From positions 124,001 through 188,000 of the forward strand of contig JADJVD010000005.1 of NCBI GenBank assembly GCA_016716745.1: 64,000 nucleotides of DNA, in the 5' to 3' direction. Below the pieces are notes generated by a model. It had not been told where the DNA came from. It made no database searches and was given only the letters and a program-made list of their open reading frames with translations. Below, in pieces: positions 47,905 through 56,627 of this stretch (position 1 is the stretch's first letter; every line of letters begins with the position of its first letter). Both the position numbers and the translations under genes were made by a program. The stretch comes from Hyphomicrobiales bacterium. GTDB taxonomy: Bacteria > Pseudomonadota > Alphaproteobacteria > Rhizobiales > Beijerinckiaceae.

Positions 47905-49380
47905 GTGACCGTGCACGAGCGCAATCTGGCCAATGACGACCTCAAGCGTTACGCCAATCTGATCGGCGGCAAGAGCCTCGAGGCGCAGGGCGGGGCGTGG
48001 ATCGAGGCGGTGTGCCCCTCCGACGGGCGGCCCTTCGCGCTGATGCCGCGCTCGCAGAAGGCCGACATCGACGACGCGGTGGCGGCGGCGCGCGCCGCGT
48101 TCGAGGGCGCATGGGGGCGCCTCACCGCGACCGAGCGCGGGCGCCTGCTGGTCAAGCTCGGCGAAGCGGTCGCCGCCAACGCCGAGGAGCTGGCCGCGCT
48201 GGAATCGCGCGACACCGGCAAGCCGCTGAAGCAGGGCCGCGCCGACATGGCGGCGACCGCCCGCTATTTCGAATTCTACGGAACCTCCGCCGACAAGATC
48301 CACGGCGACACGATTCCCTTCCTCAACGGCTACACCGTCGCGATCGTGCGCGATCCGCACGGCGTCACCGGCCACATCGTGCCGTGGAACTATCCGGCGC
48401 AGATTTTCGGCCGCTCCGTCGGCGCCTCGCTCGCCTGCGGCAACGCCTGCGTGGTCAAGCCGGCCGAGGACGCCTGCCTTTCGCTGGTGCGCATCTGCGA
48501 ACTGGCGCGCGAGGTCGGCTTTCCGGACGGGGCGCTCAACATCGTCACCGGCCTCGGCGGCGAGGCGGGCGCGGCGCTGGCCGAGCATCGCGACATCGAT
48601 TTCCTGTCGTTCACCGGCAGCCCGCAGACGGGCGCGCTGATCCAGGCGGCCGCCGGGCGCAACTCCATCGGCTGCACGCTGGAGCTCGGCGGCAAGTCGC
48701 CGCAGATCCTGTTCGCCGACGCCGACATCGCGGCGGCGGTTCCGGTCGTCGTCAACGCCATCATCCAGAATGGCGGGCAGACCTGCTCGGCCGGCTCACG
48801 CGTGCTGATCGAGGAGAAGGCGTTCGATAAATTCGCCGCCGCCATCGCGGCGAAATTCGCCAGCGTCGTCGCCGCGCCGCACGAGATGGATCGCGAGCTC
48901 GGCGCGATGATCAATCCGCGCCAGCGCCAGCGCGTCGAGGGTTTCCTCCATCGCGCGCAGAACGACGGACTCGCCACGATGGCGCAGGGGACGGTGGTCG
49001 CCGAGGCGCCGGCCTCCGGCTTCTATGTGCGGCCGACGATGTTCGGCCCTGTCGATCCGCGCAACACGCTGATGAACGACGAGGTGTTCGGCCCCGTGCT
49101 GGCGCTGACGACGTTCCGCGACGAGGAGGACGCGGTGGCGCTCGCCAACGGCACGCCCTACGGGCTCGTCGCCGGCGTGTGGACGGGCGACGCGCGCCGC
49201 TCGATGCGCGTGGCGCGCGCGATGCGCTGCGGACAGGTCTACGTCAACGGCTACGGCGCGGGCGGCGGCGTCGAGCTGCCGTTCGGCGGCGTGAAGAAAT
49301 CCGGCCACGGCCGCGAGAAGGGGTTCGAGGCGCTGTTCGAGTTCTGCGCCGCCAAGACCATCGTCATCAATCACGGCTGA
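47905..49380 (+). CDS. NAD(P)-dependent aldehyde dehydrogenase
   Basis: A 491-residue ALDH-superfamily enzyme. It has the NAD-binding GHIVPWNYPAQIFGR and SFTGSPQTGALIQ motifs, the general-base Glu in LELGGKSPQI (about 260), the nucleophile Cys in NGGQTCSAGSRVL (about 295), and the closing PFGGVKKSGHGREKG. The style is close to betaine-aldehyde/gamma-aminobutyraldehyde dehydrogenases. The GTG start at 47905 follows GGGAGGCGGCG. It sits between glycerol kinase and an SDR gene on the same strand, suggesting a polyol or aldehyde catabolic group. Substrate unknown. Confidence 0.9.
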   Translation: MTVHERNLANDDLKRYANLIGGKSLEAQGGAWIEAVCPSDGRPFALMPRSQKADIDDAVAAARAAFEGAWGRLTATERGRLLVKLGEAVAANAEELAALESRDTGKPLKQGRADMAATARYFEFYGTSADKIHGDTIPFLNGYTVAIVRDPHGVTGHIVPWNYPAQIFGRSVGASLACGNACVVKPAEDACLSLVRICELAREVGFPDGALNIVTGLGGEAGAALAEHRDIDFLSFTGSPQTGALIQAAAGRNSIGCTLELGGKSPQILFADADIAAAVPVVVNAIIQNGGQTCSAGSRVLIEEKAFDKFAAAIAAKFASVVAAPHEMDRELGAMINPRQRQRVEGFLHRAQNDGLATMAQGTVVAEAPASGFYVRPTMFGPVDPRNTLMNDEVFGPVLALTTFRDEEDAVALANGTPYGLVAGVWTGDARRSMRVARAMRCGQVYVNGYGAGGGVELPFGGVKKSGHGREKGFEALFEFCAAKTIVINHG

Positions 49381-49416
49381 GCGCGCGGCGCGGGCCAGCA
49401 TCGGAGAGGGCGCAAC

Positions 49417-50157
49417 ATGCGGTTGAAGGACAAGGTCGCCGTCGTCACGGGCGCGGCGCAGGGCTTCGGTTACGGCATCGCCGAGACCTATGCGCGCGAG
49501 GGCGCGAAGGTCGCCTGCCTCGACATTCAGGGCGAGGCGGCGAAGGCTGCGGCGGCGAAGATCGGCAAGGGCGCCTTCGGCGTCGCCTGCGACGTGTCGC
49601 GCGCCGAGGACGTGCGCACGGCTTTCGAGAAGGTGACGGCGGCGCTCGGGCCGGTCGACATTCTCGTTAACAACGCCGGCACCTCGCATCGCAACAAGCC
49701 GATCATGGAGGTGAGCGAGGAGGAGTTCGACCGCGTCTTCGACGTCAACGTGAAGTCGATCTTCCTGACGACGCGCGCCGTGGTGCCGCAGATGCGCGCC
49801 AAGGGCGGCGGCTGCATCATCAACATCGGCTCGACGGCGGGCATCCGTCCGCGGCCGGGCCTCGTCTGGTACAACGCCTCGAAGGGCGCGGTGAACCTCG
49901 GCACCAAGGCGATGGCGATCGAACTCGCGGCGGACAAGATCCGCGTTTGCGGCGTCGCGCCCGTCGCCGGCGAGACGCCGCTGCTCGCCACCTTCATGGG
50001 CGAGGACACGCCGGAAAAGCGCGCCGCCTTCAAGGCGTCCGTGCCGCTTGGCCGGCTCTCCACCCCGCAGGACATCGCCGACGCCTGCCTGTTCCTGGCC
50101 GAACACGACTTCCTGACCGGCGTCGTGCTGGAGGTCGACGGCGGCCGCTGCATCTGA
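49417..50157 (+). CDS. Short-chain dehydrogenase/reductase (FabG-like)
   Basis: A 246-residue classical SDR: Rossmann motif VAVVTGAAQGFGYGIAE (about 7-23), NNAG in DILVNNAGTSHRN, catalytic Ser in INIGSTAGIRPRPG, YxxxK in WYNASKGAVNLG, and the FLTGVVLEVDGGRCI ending. It is a full-length NAD(P)H-dependent oxidoreductase. It lies 36 bp after the aldehyde dehydrogenase with a GGAGAGGGC site, so the two probably form an operon that oxidises an alcohol and then an aldehyde (inference). Confidence 0.88.
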   Translation: MRLKDKVAVVTGAAQGFGYGIAETYAREGAKVACLDIQGEAAKAAAAKIGKGAFGVACDVSRAEDVRTAFEKVTAALGPVDILVNNAGTSHRNKPIMEVSEEEFDRVFDVNVKSIFLTTRAVVPQMRAKGGGCIINIGSTAGIRPRPGLVWYNASKGAVNLGTKAMAIELAADKIRVCGVAPVAGETPLLATFMGEDTPEKRAAFKASVPLGRLSTPQDIADACLFLAEHDFLTGVVLEVDGGRCI

Positions 50158-50257
50158 GGGCGGACAGGTCCGCGCGCCGTCCGGCGCGCGGGCGGCGCTT
50201 GATTTGGCGGGCGCCGCGGCGCATCGTCCGCCGGACAATCGCGCTGGAATCGTTCCG

Positions 50258-50698
50258 ATGACGCTGAAACTCTCGTCGCTCGCCGCGACGCTGCTCCTGT
50301 GCCTCGCCGGCGCCGCGCTGGCGCGGCCGGTGACGCCGGCCGAAAAGCGGTATTCGCCCTATAGCGGCCAGATCAACGCCTGCGACGATCCGGCGGTGCT
50401 CGGGCGCATCCAGTCGCGTTTCTCCGCCAAAGAGAGCGAGTACTGGAGCTCGACGCTCGAGATCCGGGGCTTCGACCGCATCCGCCAGATCGGGTTGCGG
50501 AACTGGGGGCTCGACCACATTCCGCGCCGCTACTGCATGGCGCGCGCCACGCTCAACGACGGGCGAAGGCGCGCGGTGAGCTATTGGGTCGGCGAGGATC
50601 TCGGGATCATCGGCTGGGGCTTCGGCGTCGAGTGGTGCGTGCACGGGCTCGACCGCAACCTCGCTTTCGCGCCCGACTGCAAGATGGCGCGCCCGTAA
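50258..50698 (+). CDS. Secreted protein of unknown function
   Basis: A 146-residue protein with a signal peptide (about 1-22, cut after ALA). The mature part begins RPVTPAEKRYSPYSG and contains four cysteines (NACDD, RRYCMAR, EWCVHG, PDCKMA) and aromatic motifs GLRNWGLDHIPRRYC and GWGFGVEWCVHGLDR. It looks like a conserved alphaproteobacterial exported protein, but I do not recognise the family. It is 15 bp upstream of the RNase T2 gene and may be co-expressed with it. Confidence 0.72.
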   Translation: MTLKLSSLAATLLLCLAGAALARPVTPAEKRYSPYSGQINACDDPAVLGRIQSRFSAKESEYWSSTLEIRGFDRIRQIGLRNWGLDHIPRRYCMARATLNDGRRRAVSYWVGEDLGIIGWGFGVEWCVHGLDRNLAFAPDCKMARP

Positions 50699-50713
50699 CT
50701 TCGTGAGGCCTTC

Positions 50714-51379
50714 ATGTTCGCCCGTCTATTCGTTTCGGCCGCGCTGCTCGCGGCGTCCCTGACGGCCGCGTCGCCGGCGAGCGCGCAGATGCGGCGCGCG
50801 TCCGCCCCCGGCGATTTCGATTTCTATGTGCTGGCGCTGTCCTGGTCCTCCGGCTTCTGCGAACTTGGCGGGGCGGAGAAAGCGCGCAAACAATGCGCGC
50901 CGGGGGCGGGCCTCGGTTTCGTCGTGCACGGGCTTTGGCCGCAGTTCGACCGCGGCTTCCCGAGCGATTGCGAGCCCGCCGGCCGCGTTCCCTCGCGCAT
51001 CGCGCTCGACGGGGCGCGCGGCGTGTTTCCGGACGAAGGGCTCGCCCGCTACGAGTGGCGCAAGCACGGCACCTGCTCGGGATCGAGCCCGACCGACTAT
51101 TTCGCCGACGTGCGCCGGGCGAGGAACGCGGTGAAGATCCCGAAGGCGTTCGAGGCGCCGCAATCGCCGCAGACCTGGGCGCCGATCGACATCGAGCGCG
51201 CCTTCGTCGCCGCCAATCCGGGCCTGCGCGCCGACCAGATGGCGGTGTCCTGCAAGCGCGGCCTGCTGGAGGAAGTGCGCATCTGCTTCTCGAAGGATCT
51301 GCGCCAGTTCCAGTCCTGTCCCGAGGTCAATCGCGGCGCCTGCCGCACGCGCGAGGTGATGGTGCCGCCGGTGCTCTGA
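50714..51379 (+). CDS. Ribonuclease T2 family protein, secreted
   Basis: A 221-residue exported RNase. The signal peptide is about 1-24 (cut after ASA). It has both conserved active-site segments: CAS1 GFVVHGLWPQ (His about 72) and CAS2 YEWRKHGTCSG (Glu and His about 118). Such enzymes degrade RNA in the periplasm or outside the cell to scavenge nucleotides. The frame is intact. It is closely spaced with the secreted protein upstream and rlmJ downstream. Confidence 0.92.
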   Translation: MFARLFVSAALLAASLTAASPASAQMRRASAPGDFDFYVLALSWSSGFCELGGAEKARKQCAPGAGLGFVVHGLWPQFDRGFPSDCEPAGRVPSRIALDGARGVFPDEGLARYEWRKHGTCSGSSPTDYFADVRRARNAVKIPKAFEAPQSPQTWAPIDIERAFVAANPGLRADQMAVSCKRGLLEEVRICFSKDLRQFQSCPEVNRGACRTREVMVPPVL

Positions 51380-51389
51380 GCGCGGGCCG

Positions 51390-52255
51390 GTGAACTATCG
51401 CCACGCCTTCCACGCCGGCAATTTCGCCGATGTGTTCAAGCACGCGCTGCTCGCCCGAATCCTCGTCCATCTGACGAAGAAGGATGCGCCGCTGCGCTAT
51501 CTCGACACCCATGCGGGCGTCGGCGTCTACGATCTTTCCGGCGACGCGGCGGGGCGGACCGGCGAGGCGGCCGGGGGCGTCGGGCGGCTCGACGCCGAGC
51601 CGCCGACGGGCGAGGCGGCGGCGCTGCTCGCGCCCTATCTCGACGCCGTCGCGCGGCTGCGCGCCGCGCAGGGGGCGAGCCTCTATCCCGGCTCGCCGGC
51701 CCTCGCGCAGGCGCTGACGCGGCCGCAGGACCGGCTCACCCTGTGCGAACTGCATCCGCAGGATCGCGCCGCGCTGGCGGCGGCGACGGAGCGGGACGCG
51801 CGCGTCGGCGTCGTCGAGATCGACGGCTATACGGCGCTCGGCGCCTATGTGCCGCCGGGAAGGAGCGGCGCGGGCTCGTCCTCGTCGATCCGCCGTTCGA
51901 GCAGGCGGGCGAACTGGAGCGGATGCAGGCGGCGCTCTTGCGGGCGCACCGCAAATGGCCGACCGGCTGCTATGCGCTGTGGCGGCCGGTGAAGGACGTC
52001 GCGCAGGGCCGGCGCCTCGCCGAGGGGCTCGCCGGCGCGGGCGTGCGGCGAGTGCTCGATCTCGAACTGATCGTCGGCGCGGCGGGGCCTGCGCCGCGCG
52101 GCGGCGGGCCGCCGCTGGTCGGAACCGGCCTGACGGTGGTCAATCCGCCCTTCACGCTGGAGGGGGAGGCGCGAATCCTGCTGCCCTTCCTCGCCGAACG
52201 GCTCGCGCGGGGCGGCGCGCCCGGCTGGCGGGCGCATGTCGTCGCCGGCGAGTGA
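51390..52255 (+). CDS. rlmJ: 23S rRNA (adenine2030-N6)-methyltransferase RlmJ, frameshifted
   Basis: RlmJ methylates A2030 of 23S rRNA. It starts (GTG) NYRHAFHAGNFADVFKHALL, the family signature. It continues LRYLDTHAGVGVYDL, LYPGSPALAQAL and LCELHPQDRAAL to GAYVPP, where two extra bases (near 51858) shift the frame. It resumes at KERRGLVLVDPPFEQ, the catalytic DPPF motif, and continues WYPTGCYALWRPVK-like and LTVVNPPFTLE to the end. Correcting gives 287 residues, the normal length. As written the catalytic motif would not be translated. Confidence 0.85.
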
Positions 52256-52358
52256 AGCGCGGCCGGCGTCGCGCCGCCGCAGCTGCGTCTTGCAAAATCG
52301 GCCGTCTTGACGGACGCTTCGTCAGCGCCCGGCGCGCGCGCGTCCGCCAGAGACGCGG

Positions 52359-52385
52359 GGCCCTCGATCCTCCACGATCAAGGGC
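52359..52385 (+). other. Hairpin in the cold-shock gene leader
   Basis: GGCCCTCGATC-ctccac-GATCAAGGGCC, an 11-bp stem with one mismatch, about 115 nt upstream of the cold-shock gene start. The 244-bp region before that gene holds no other gene, consistent with the long structured 5' leaders of csp mRNAs. A thermosensing role is only a suggestion. Confidence 0.45.
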
Positions 52386-52499
52386 CGCCCGGGATGAACG
52401 CAGCCAGGGGACGGCTGCGGCAGTGTGGCCGCCTTCGCCGCCCCTCGACCTTTGGCGCGTCGCCGCACCGGCGCCGCGCGCTGGAAAGGAAGGCGCGTC

Positions 52500-52712
52500 A
52501 TGGCGCAGAACGGCACCGTCAAGTTCTTCAATGTCGAAAAAGGATACGGCTTCATCAAGCCGGATGACGGCGGACGCGACATCTTCGTCCACATCTCGGC
52601 AGTCGAGCGGATCGGGATGGCGACGTTGAACGAGGGGCAGAGGATCACCTTCGAGATCGAGCCGGACAAGAAGGGCAAAGGGCCCAAGGCCGTCGATCTG
52701 AAACTCATCTGA
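52500..52712 (+). CDS. Cold-shock domain protein
   Basis: A 70-residue CSD protein with both RNA-binding motifs: RNP1-like KGYGFIKPDDGG (about 14-25) and RNP2-like DIFVHISAVE (about 27-36). It starts MAQNGTVKFFNVEKG with an AAGGAAGG ribosome site. It is an RNA chaperone that melts secondary structure in mRNA; not all family members are cold-induced. Full standard length. It is monocistronic, with a long leader carrying a hairpin. Confidence 0.94.
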   Translation: MAQNGTVKFFNVEKGYGFIKPDDGGRDIFVHISAVERIGMATLNEGQRITFEIEPDKKGKGPKAVDLKLI

Positions 52713-52789
52713 CCATCGCCGAGGTTCGCGTTGGCGGACGGGACGCGCTAGTCTGCGCGCCCGATGTTCGCCATTCGCGAGGTCCGTCA

Positions 52790-53386
52790 ATGCAATTGCG
52801 GTTCAGCCCCACCTCTCCCTATGTCCGCAAGGTGCGCGTCGCCGCCGCCGTGCTGGGGCTCGCCGACCGCATCGCGCTGTTGGCGACAGACACGCTCAAT
52901 CCCGACGATCCGATCGCCGGCGTCAATCCGCTCGGCAAGGTGCCGGCCCTGACGCTCGACGACGGGACGACGATCTACGACAGCCGCGTCATCTGCGAAT
53001 ATCTCGACGCCATCGCCGGGGGCCGCCTGATCCCGGCCGAACCGCTGGCGCGGGCGCGCGCGATGACGGGCCAGGCGCTCGCCGACGGCATTCTCGACGC
53101 CTCGATCCTGCAACGCTACGAGGCGATGTTCCACGAGCCGCACGCTCGCTCCGCGCGCTGGGTGGACCGCCAGTCGGACAAGGTGGCGCGCGCGCTGGCC
53201 GTGTTCGAAGCCGCTCCGCCGGAAGGCGAGGTCGACCTTGCGCAGATCGCGCTCGCCTGCGCGCTCGGCTATCTCGACTTCCGCTTCGAGGGCGCCTGGC
53301 GCGCCGGCCATCCCGGGCTCGTCGCCTGGCTCGAGGCCTTCGCGGCGAAAGTTCCCGCCTATGGCGAGACCGCGCCAAACGCGTGA
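52790..53386 (+). CDS. Glutathione S-transferase family protein
   Basis: A 198-residue GST. The N-terminal thioredoxin-like domain (about 1-78) has SPTSPYVRKVRVAAAVLGL with Ser/Tyr at the catalytic position, VNPLGKVPAL with the cis-Pro, and DSRVICEYLD for glutathione binding. It is followed by an all-helical C-terminal domain (about 88-195; LAQIALACALGYLDFRF). Cytoplasmic. It may conjugate or reduce electrophiles; substrate unknown. Confidence 0.88.
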   Translation: MQLRFSPTSPYVRKVRVAAAVLGLADRIALLATDTLNPDDPIAGVNPLGKVPALTLDDGTTIYDSRVICEYLDAIAGGRLIPAEPLARARAMTGQALADGILDASILQRYEAMFHEPHARSARWVDRQSDKVARALAVFEAAPPEGEVDLAQIALACALGYLDFRFEGAWRAGHPGLVAWLEAFAAKVPAYGETAPNA

Positions 53387-53409
53387 GGCTCGGCGGCCAT
53401 CGGGCCGTC

Positions 53410-53432
53410 AAAAAGGTCCAGCAAGACCTTTT
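53410..53432 (+). terminator. Possible terminator after the GST gene
   Basis: AAAAAGGTC-cagcaa-GACCTTTT, an 8-bp stem 24 bp after the GST stop, in locally AT-rich DNA. It ends in four T residues that are part of the stem. Weak but plausible intrinsic terminator. Confidence 0.45.
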
Positions 53433-53611
53433 GGAATTTGTGTAAAATCAGCCCGCCGCCAGTTTCTATTGCGAATTCAGCCTGATAGCCGCGCGCCGGC
53501 AGGAATCGCGGCGCTCGCGCGGCGGCGGCCGGCATTGGCGGGGCGGCGCATGTTCCTATATTCTGCGCGTCGCCAGCGGGCCTTGCGAGCCCCGGCGAGG
53601 GAGGTTTTGTC

Positions 53612-54598
53612 GTGACCCATCGTTCCGTCCGTTCCGTCGTCAAGGCGATGGCCGTCGTCGCCGCGCTCGTGCTGGTCGCGTCCGATGCGCAGGCGCGCGC
53701 CGGCGGCGGCCGCAGCTTCGGCAGCCGCGGCTCCAATTCCTATTCCTCCCCGCCCGTGACCAACACGGCGCCGCGTCAGGCGCAGCCCCTGCCGGGCCCC
53801 GGCTACTCCATGCCGCCGCGCACCGGCCCGATCGGTCAGGCCTCGCAGCCCGGCCGCTTCGGCGGATTCCTCGGCGGCCTCGGCGCCGGCCTGCTCGGCG
53901 CCGGCCTCCTTGGCATGATGTTCGGCGGCGGCTTCTTCGGCGGTCTCGGCTCGCTGACGGGCTTCCTCGGCCTGCTGCTGCAGTTCGGCCTGATCTTCCT
54001 GCTGGTGCGCTTCGCCATGAACTGGTTCCGACGCCGGCAGGCGCAGCCGGCGATGGGCGCGGCCGACTATCGGCGCGCGCCGATGCAGCCCGACTGGGCG
54101 CCGTCGGCGACCGGCGCCGGCGCGGCCGCCGGCATGGCGGGCGGGATGGCTTCCGCGCGGATGGACGCGCCGGTCGCGACCGAAAAGCTCGAGATCGGCG
54201 GCGCCGATTTCGATCGCTTCGAGGCGATGCTCGCCGAGATCCAGCAGGCCTACAGCCGCGCCGACCGGGTCGCGCTCGCCCGTCTCGTGACGCCCGAGAT
54301 GGGCAACGAGCTGAACCACGAGATGGACGATCTCGCCCGTCGCGGGCTCGTCAACAGACTGTCCGGCGTCAAGCTGTTGCAGGGCGACCTGTCGGAGGCC
54401 TGGCGCGAGCCCGGCGCGGACTACGCCACGGTGGCGATGCGCTATGCGATCATCGACGCGATGGTCGAGAAGGCGACCGGCCGCGTGGTCGAGGGCGATC
54501 CGGCCAACGCCGTCGAGGCCACCGAGATCTGGACTTTCCGCCGCGAGCCGGGCGAGGGCCCGCAGGGCTGGGCGCTGTCGGCGATCCAGCAGGCCTGA
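53612..54598 (+). CDS. Tim44-like domain membrane protein
   Basis: A 328-residue protein: N-terminal signal/anchor (about 12-28), a Gly/Ser/Pro-rich segment (about 30-80), a Gly-rich hydrophobic region (about 85-135; GGFLGGLGAGLLGAGLLG and LLLQFGLIFLLVRFAMNWF) and a C-terminal Tim44/MBA1-type domain (about 190-328; FDRFEAMLAEIQQAYSRADR, YATVAMRYAIIDAMV, EIWTFRRE). Such bacterial proteins are inner-membrane and of unclear role, sometimes linked to envelope assembly. The GTG start follows GGGAGG. A strong terminator follows the gene. Confidence 0.85.
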   Translation: MTHRSVRSVVKAMAVVAALVLVASDAQARAGGGRSFGSRGSNSYSSPPVTNTAPRQAQPLPGPGYSMPPRTGPIGQASQPGRFGGFLGGLGAGLLGAGLLGMMFGGGFFGGLGSLTGFLGLLLQFGLIFLLVRFAMNWFRRRQAQPAMGAADYRRAPMQPDWAPSATGAGAAAGMAGGMASARMDAPVATEKLEIGGADFDRFEAMLAEIQQAYSRADRVALARLVTPEMGNELNHEMDDLARRGLVNRLSGVKLLQGDLSEAWREPGADYATVAMRYAIIDAMVEKATGRVVEGDPANAVEATEIWTFRREPGEGPQGWALSAIQQA

Positions 54599-54622
54599 GG
54601 CGCGGCGCGAGCGCACTGAACG

Positions 54623-54652
54623 AGAGGGCCGCCAGCGCGGCCCTCTTTTTTT
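54623..54652 (+). terminator. Rho-independent terminator after the Tim44-like gene
   Basis: A perfect 10-bp stem AGAGGGCCGC / GCGGCCCTCT with a 4-nt loop, followed by seven T residues, 24 bp after the stop at 54598. This is the best intrinsic terminator in the window. Confidence 0.9.
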
Positions 54653-54698
54653 GCGCGCGGCGGCGGCGCATCCTGCGCGGACGACAGGAGCCGACGAC

Positions 54699-55341
54699 AT
54701 GTTCGCCGATCGCGCAGAGGCGGGCCGCGCGCTCGCGCAGCGGCTCGCCGATCTCGAGGGGCAAGCGCCGCTCGTCTACGCGCTGCCGCGCGGCGGCGCG
54801 CCGGTCGCGGCCGAGATCGCTCGCGCGCTTGGGGCGCCGCTTGATCTGGCGATCGCCCGCAAAATCGGCGCGCCCGGCAATGAGGAGCTGGCGATGGGCG
54901 CGGTCGCCGAGGGCGACCCGCCGGTCGTGTCGCGCAACGCGGCCGTCATCCGCCATTTCGGCGTGTCAGACGAGGCGTTCGCCGCCGCGCGGGCGCAGGC
55001 GGACGCCGAGATCGCGCGGCGCGGAGCGCTGTGGCGCGGCGGCGCGCCGGCGATCTCGCCGGCCGGCCGTGTCTGCGTGCTGGTCGACGACGGGCTGGCG
55101 ACGGGCGCGACCGCGCTTGTCGCCGTGCGCGCGTTGAAGGCGCGCGCCGCCGCGCGCGTCGTCCTCGCCGTTCCTGTTGGCCCGCCGGACGCGCTCGCGG
55201 CGATGGCGCGAGGCAGACCGCGTGGTCTGCCTCCTGGCGCCGGCGGACTTTTACGCCGTCAGCGCCGCCTACGCCGATTTTCGCCAGCTCGAGGACGCCG
55301 AGGTGACGGCGATCCTGCGCGCGGCGCGCGGCGTCACTTGA
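54699..55341 (+). CDS. Predicted phosphoribosyltransferase, frameshifted
   Basis: A type I phosphoribosyltransferase-fold protein (COG1926 type). It starts MFADRAEAGRALAQRL, followed by PLVYALPRGGAPVAAEIARAL, LAIARKIGAPGNEELAMGAV and the PRPP loop CVLVDDGLATGATALVAV (about 126-143). After ALAAMAR a 2-base deletion in a CG-rich run (near 55207-55211) shifts the frame; the expected end (DRVVCLLAPADFYAVSAAYA, then a stop at 55341) lies in the next frame. Corrected length is 214, as in the family. Substrate base unknown. It overlaps the convergent gene by 8 bp. Confidence 0.8.
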
Positions 55342-56203
55342 TCGTCGCGACGACGTGACCGCTGGTCACGTCCACCGCCGCGCCGGTCTCCAGATCGACG
55401 CGATAGAACTCGCGCACGACATTGCCCATGAAGCCGATCTCGACGATCGACACATTGCGGAAGGTCGTGTCGATCCCGTCGGGCAGCGTCTTGTTCATCT
55501 CGGCGGCGAGTTCGTCCATCGGCCCCTGCACCGGAGGCAGGAACGGCGTCATCGAGTAGACGAGCGTGTTGTGCGGATTGTGCGAGGCGGTCGCCTTGCC
55601 ATCGCGCATGACGTTGACGCCGCTGACGCCGACGGTGCGCACCAGATCCTTGGCCGCATCGCTCATCACCGCATAGACCGGACCTGTCACGCGCGGCAGC
55701 GGCCCGTCGCGCAGCGGCGTCAGCGCCGCCGTGGCGGCGACGTTGTAGGCCATCAGATCGTCGTAGCCCTTGCCGGACTTGACGATGCCGAGATCGAACC
55801 ACCAGGGGCGGCCGGCGCCCTTGGCGGCCTCGGTCGTGTAGAAACTCTTCAGCGTGATCGCCGGCGGGGCCGGCGGCTTCGGCAGCGCCGCCAGCATGCG
55901 GCGCGGCGTCGTCGGGTCGGCGGAATGGATGTGCACGACGGTGACGTGCGGCAGGTTGAAGACATTCGCCTCGGCGGCCAGTCCGATCTGCGTCAGCTTC
56001 GCGCGCAGCGGGCCGGCGACCTTCGCGTCGATCACCGCATTGACCTCCTTTGGCAGGATGTAGACCAGCCCGTAGGTCGCCTTGTGCTCGCGGAAGGCGC
56101 CGGGCGAGAGAACCGAATTGTCGATGTCGGCGCGGGCGGCCCCGGCGAGGGCGATGGGCGCGAGCGCGATGGCGCAGGCGGCGAGGGCGCGGGCGAGGGT
56201 CAT
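55334..56203 (-). CDS. Secreted protein with paired HxTx motifs, possible 2H phosphoesterase fold
   Basis: A 289-residue exported protein with a signal peptide (about 1-25, cut after ARA). The mature part carries two HxTx-type motifs, HVTV (about 86-89) and HNTL (about 211-214). Each lies at the end of a hydrophobic strand, and between them is a strand region ITLKSFYTTEAAKG then PWWFDLGIVKSGKG. That order recalls the 2H phosphoesterase superfamily (ligT/CPDase-like), although the spacing is wider than usual. The end VTSGHVVATIK resembles a small beta strand. No family assigned; the fold call is inference. Confidence 0.6.
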   Translation of the reverse strand: MTLARALAACAIALAPIALAGAARADIDNSVLSPGAFREHKATYGLVYILPKEVNAVIDAKVAGPLRAKLTQIGLAAEANVFNLPHVTVVHIHSADPTTPRRMLAALPKPPAPPAITLKSFYTTEAAKGAGRPWWFDLGIVKSGKGYDDLMAYNVAATAALTPLRDGPLPRVTGPVYAVMSDAAKDLVRTVGVSGVNVMRDGKATASHNPHNTLVYSMTPFLPPVQGPMDELAAEMNKTLPDGIDTTFRNVSIVEIGFMGNVVREFYRVDLETGAAVDVTSGHVVATIK

Positions 56204-56315
56204 GTCGGCTCTCCTTGCGTTGGCGCGACGGGGATCGCGCCCGCGCAGGATCGAAGCGGCGCATGACGGTCGCAAGACACGGTTTCGTCAGCGCGCCCGG
56301 CTCAGGCCGGCAGGT

Positions 56316-56588
56316 TCAGGCCAGCAGATCCTGCGTCTCGGGATGACGGCGCATATAGGCGCGCGCGAAGGAGCAGAGCGGCCGCACCTTCTCGCCGCGG
56401 GCGCGCACATCCGTCAGCACGGCCGCCATCAGCGCCGAGCCGTGGCCGCGCCCCTCGAGATGGGCCGGCACCTCCGTATGCGTGATCGCGAGCGCGCCGC
56501 CGCGCTTGTGAAACACGGCGACGGCGATGTCGCCGCTGCCGAGCGGCAACTCGTAGCGCCCGCGCGCCTCGTCCCGAACGATGCTCAT
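56316..56588 (-). CDS. Small GNAT-type N-acetyltransferase (YjdJ/NATD1-like)
   Basis: A 90-residue protein with the short GNAT core seen in the YjdJ/NATD1 group: ALAITHTEVPAHLEGRGHGSALM (about 32-54), including the acetyl-CoA pyrophosphate loop (R/Q-x-x-G-x-G/A as EGRGHG), and VRPLCSFARAYMRRHPE, the conserved C-x-[FY] end. It probably acetylates a small molecule or peptide; the target is unknown. The start at 56588 just precedes the repeat array. Confidence 0.85.
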   Translation of the reverse strand: MSIVRDEARGRYELPLGSGDIAVAVFHKRGGALAITHTEVPAHLEGRGHGSALMAAVLTDVRARGEKVRPLCSFARAYMRRHPETQDLLA

Positions 56589-56627
56589 GCGACGAAGGGT
56601 AGCGCGCCGAGGGCGCGGGGCAAGGGA

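Noticed and set aside
53410..53432. Attachment-site-like inverted repeat after the GST gene
   Set aside because: Too short, with no partner copy in the window and no integrase; better read as a weak terminator.
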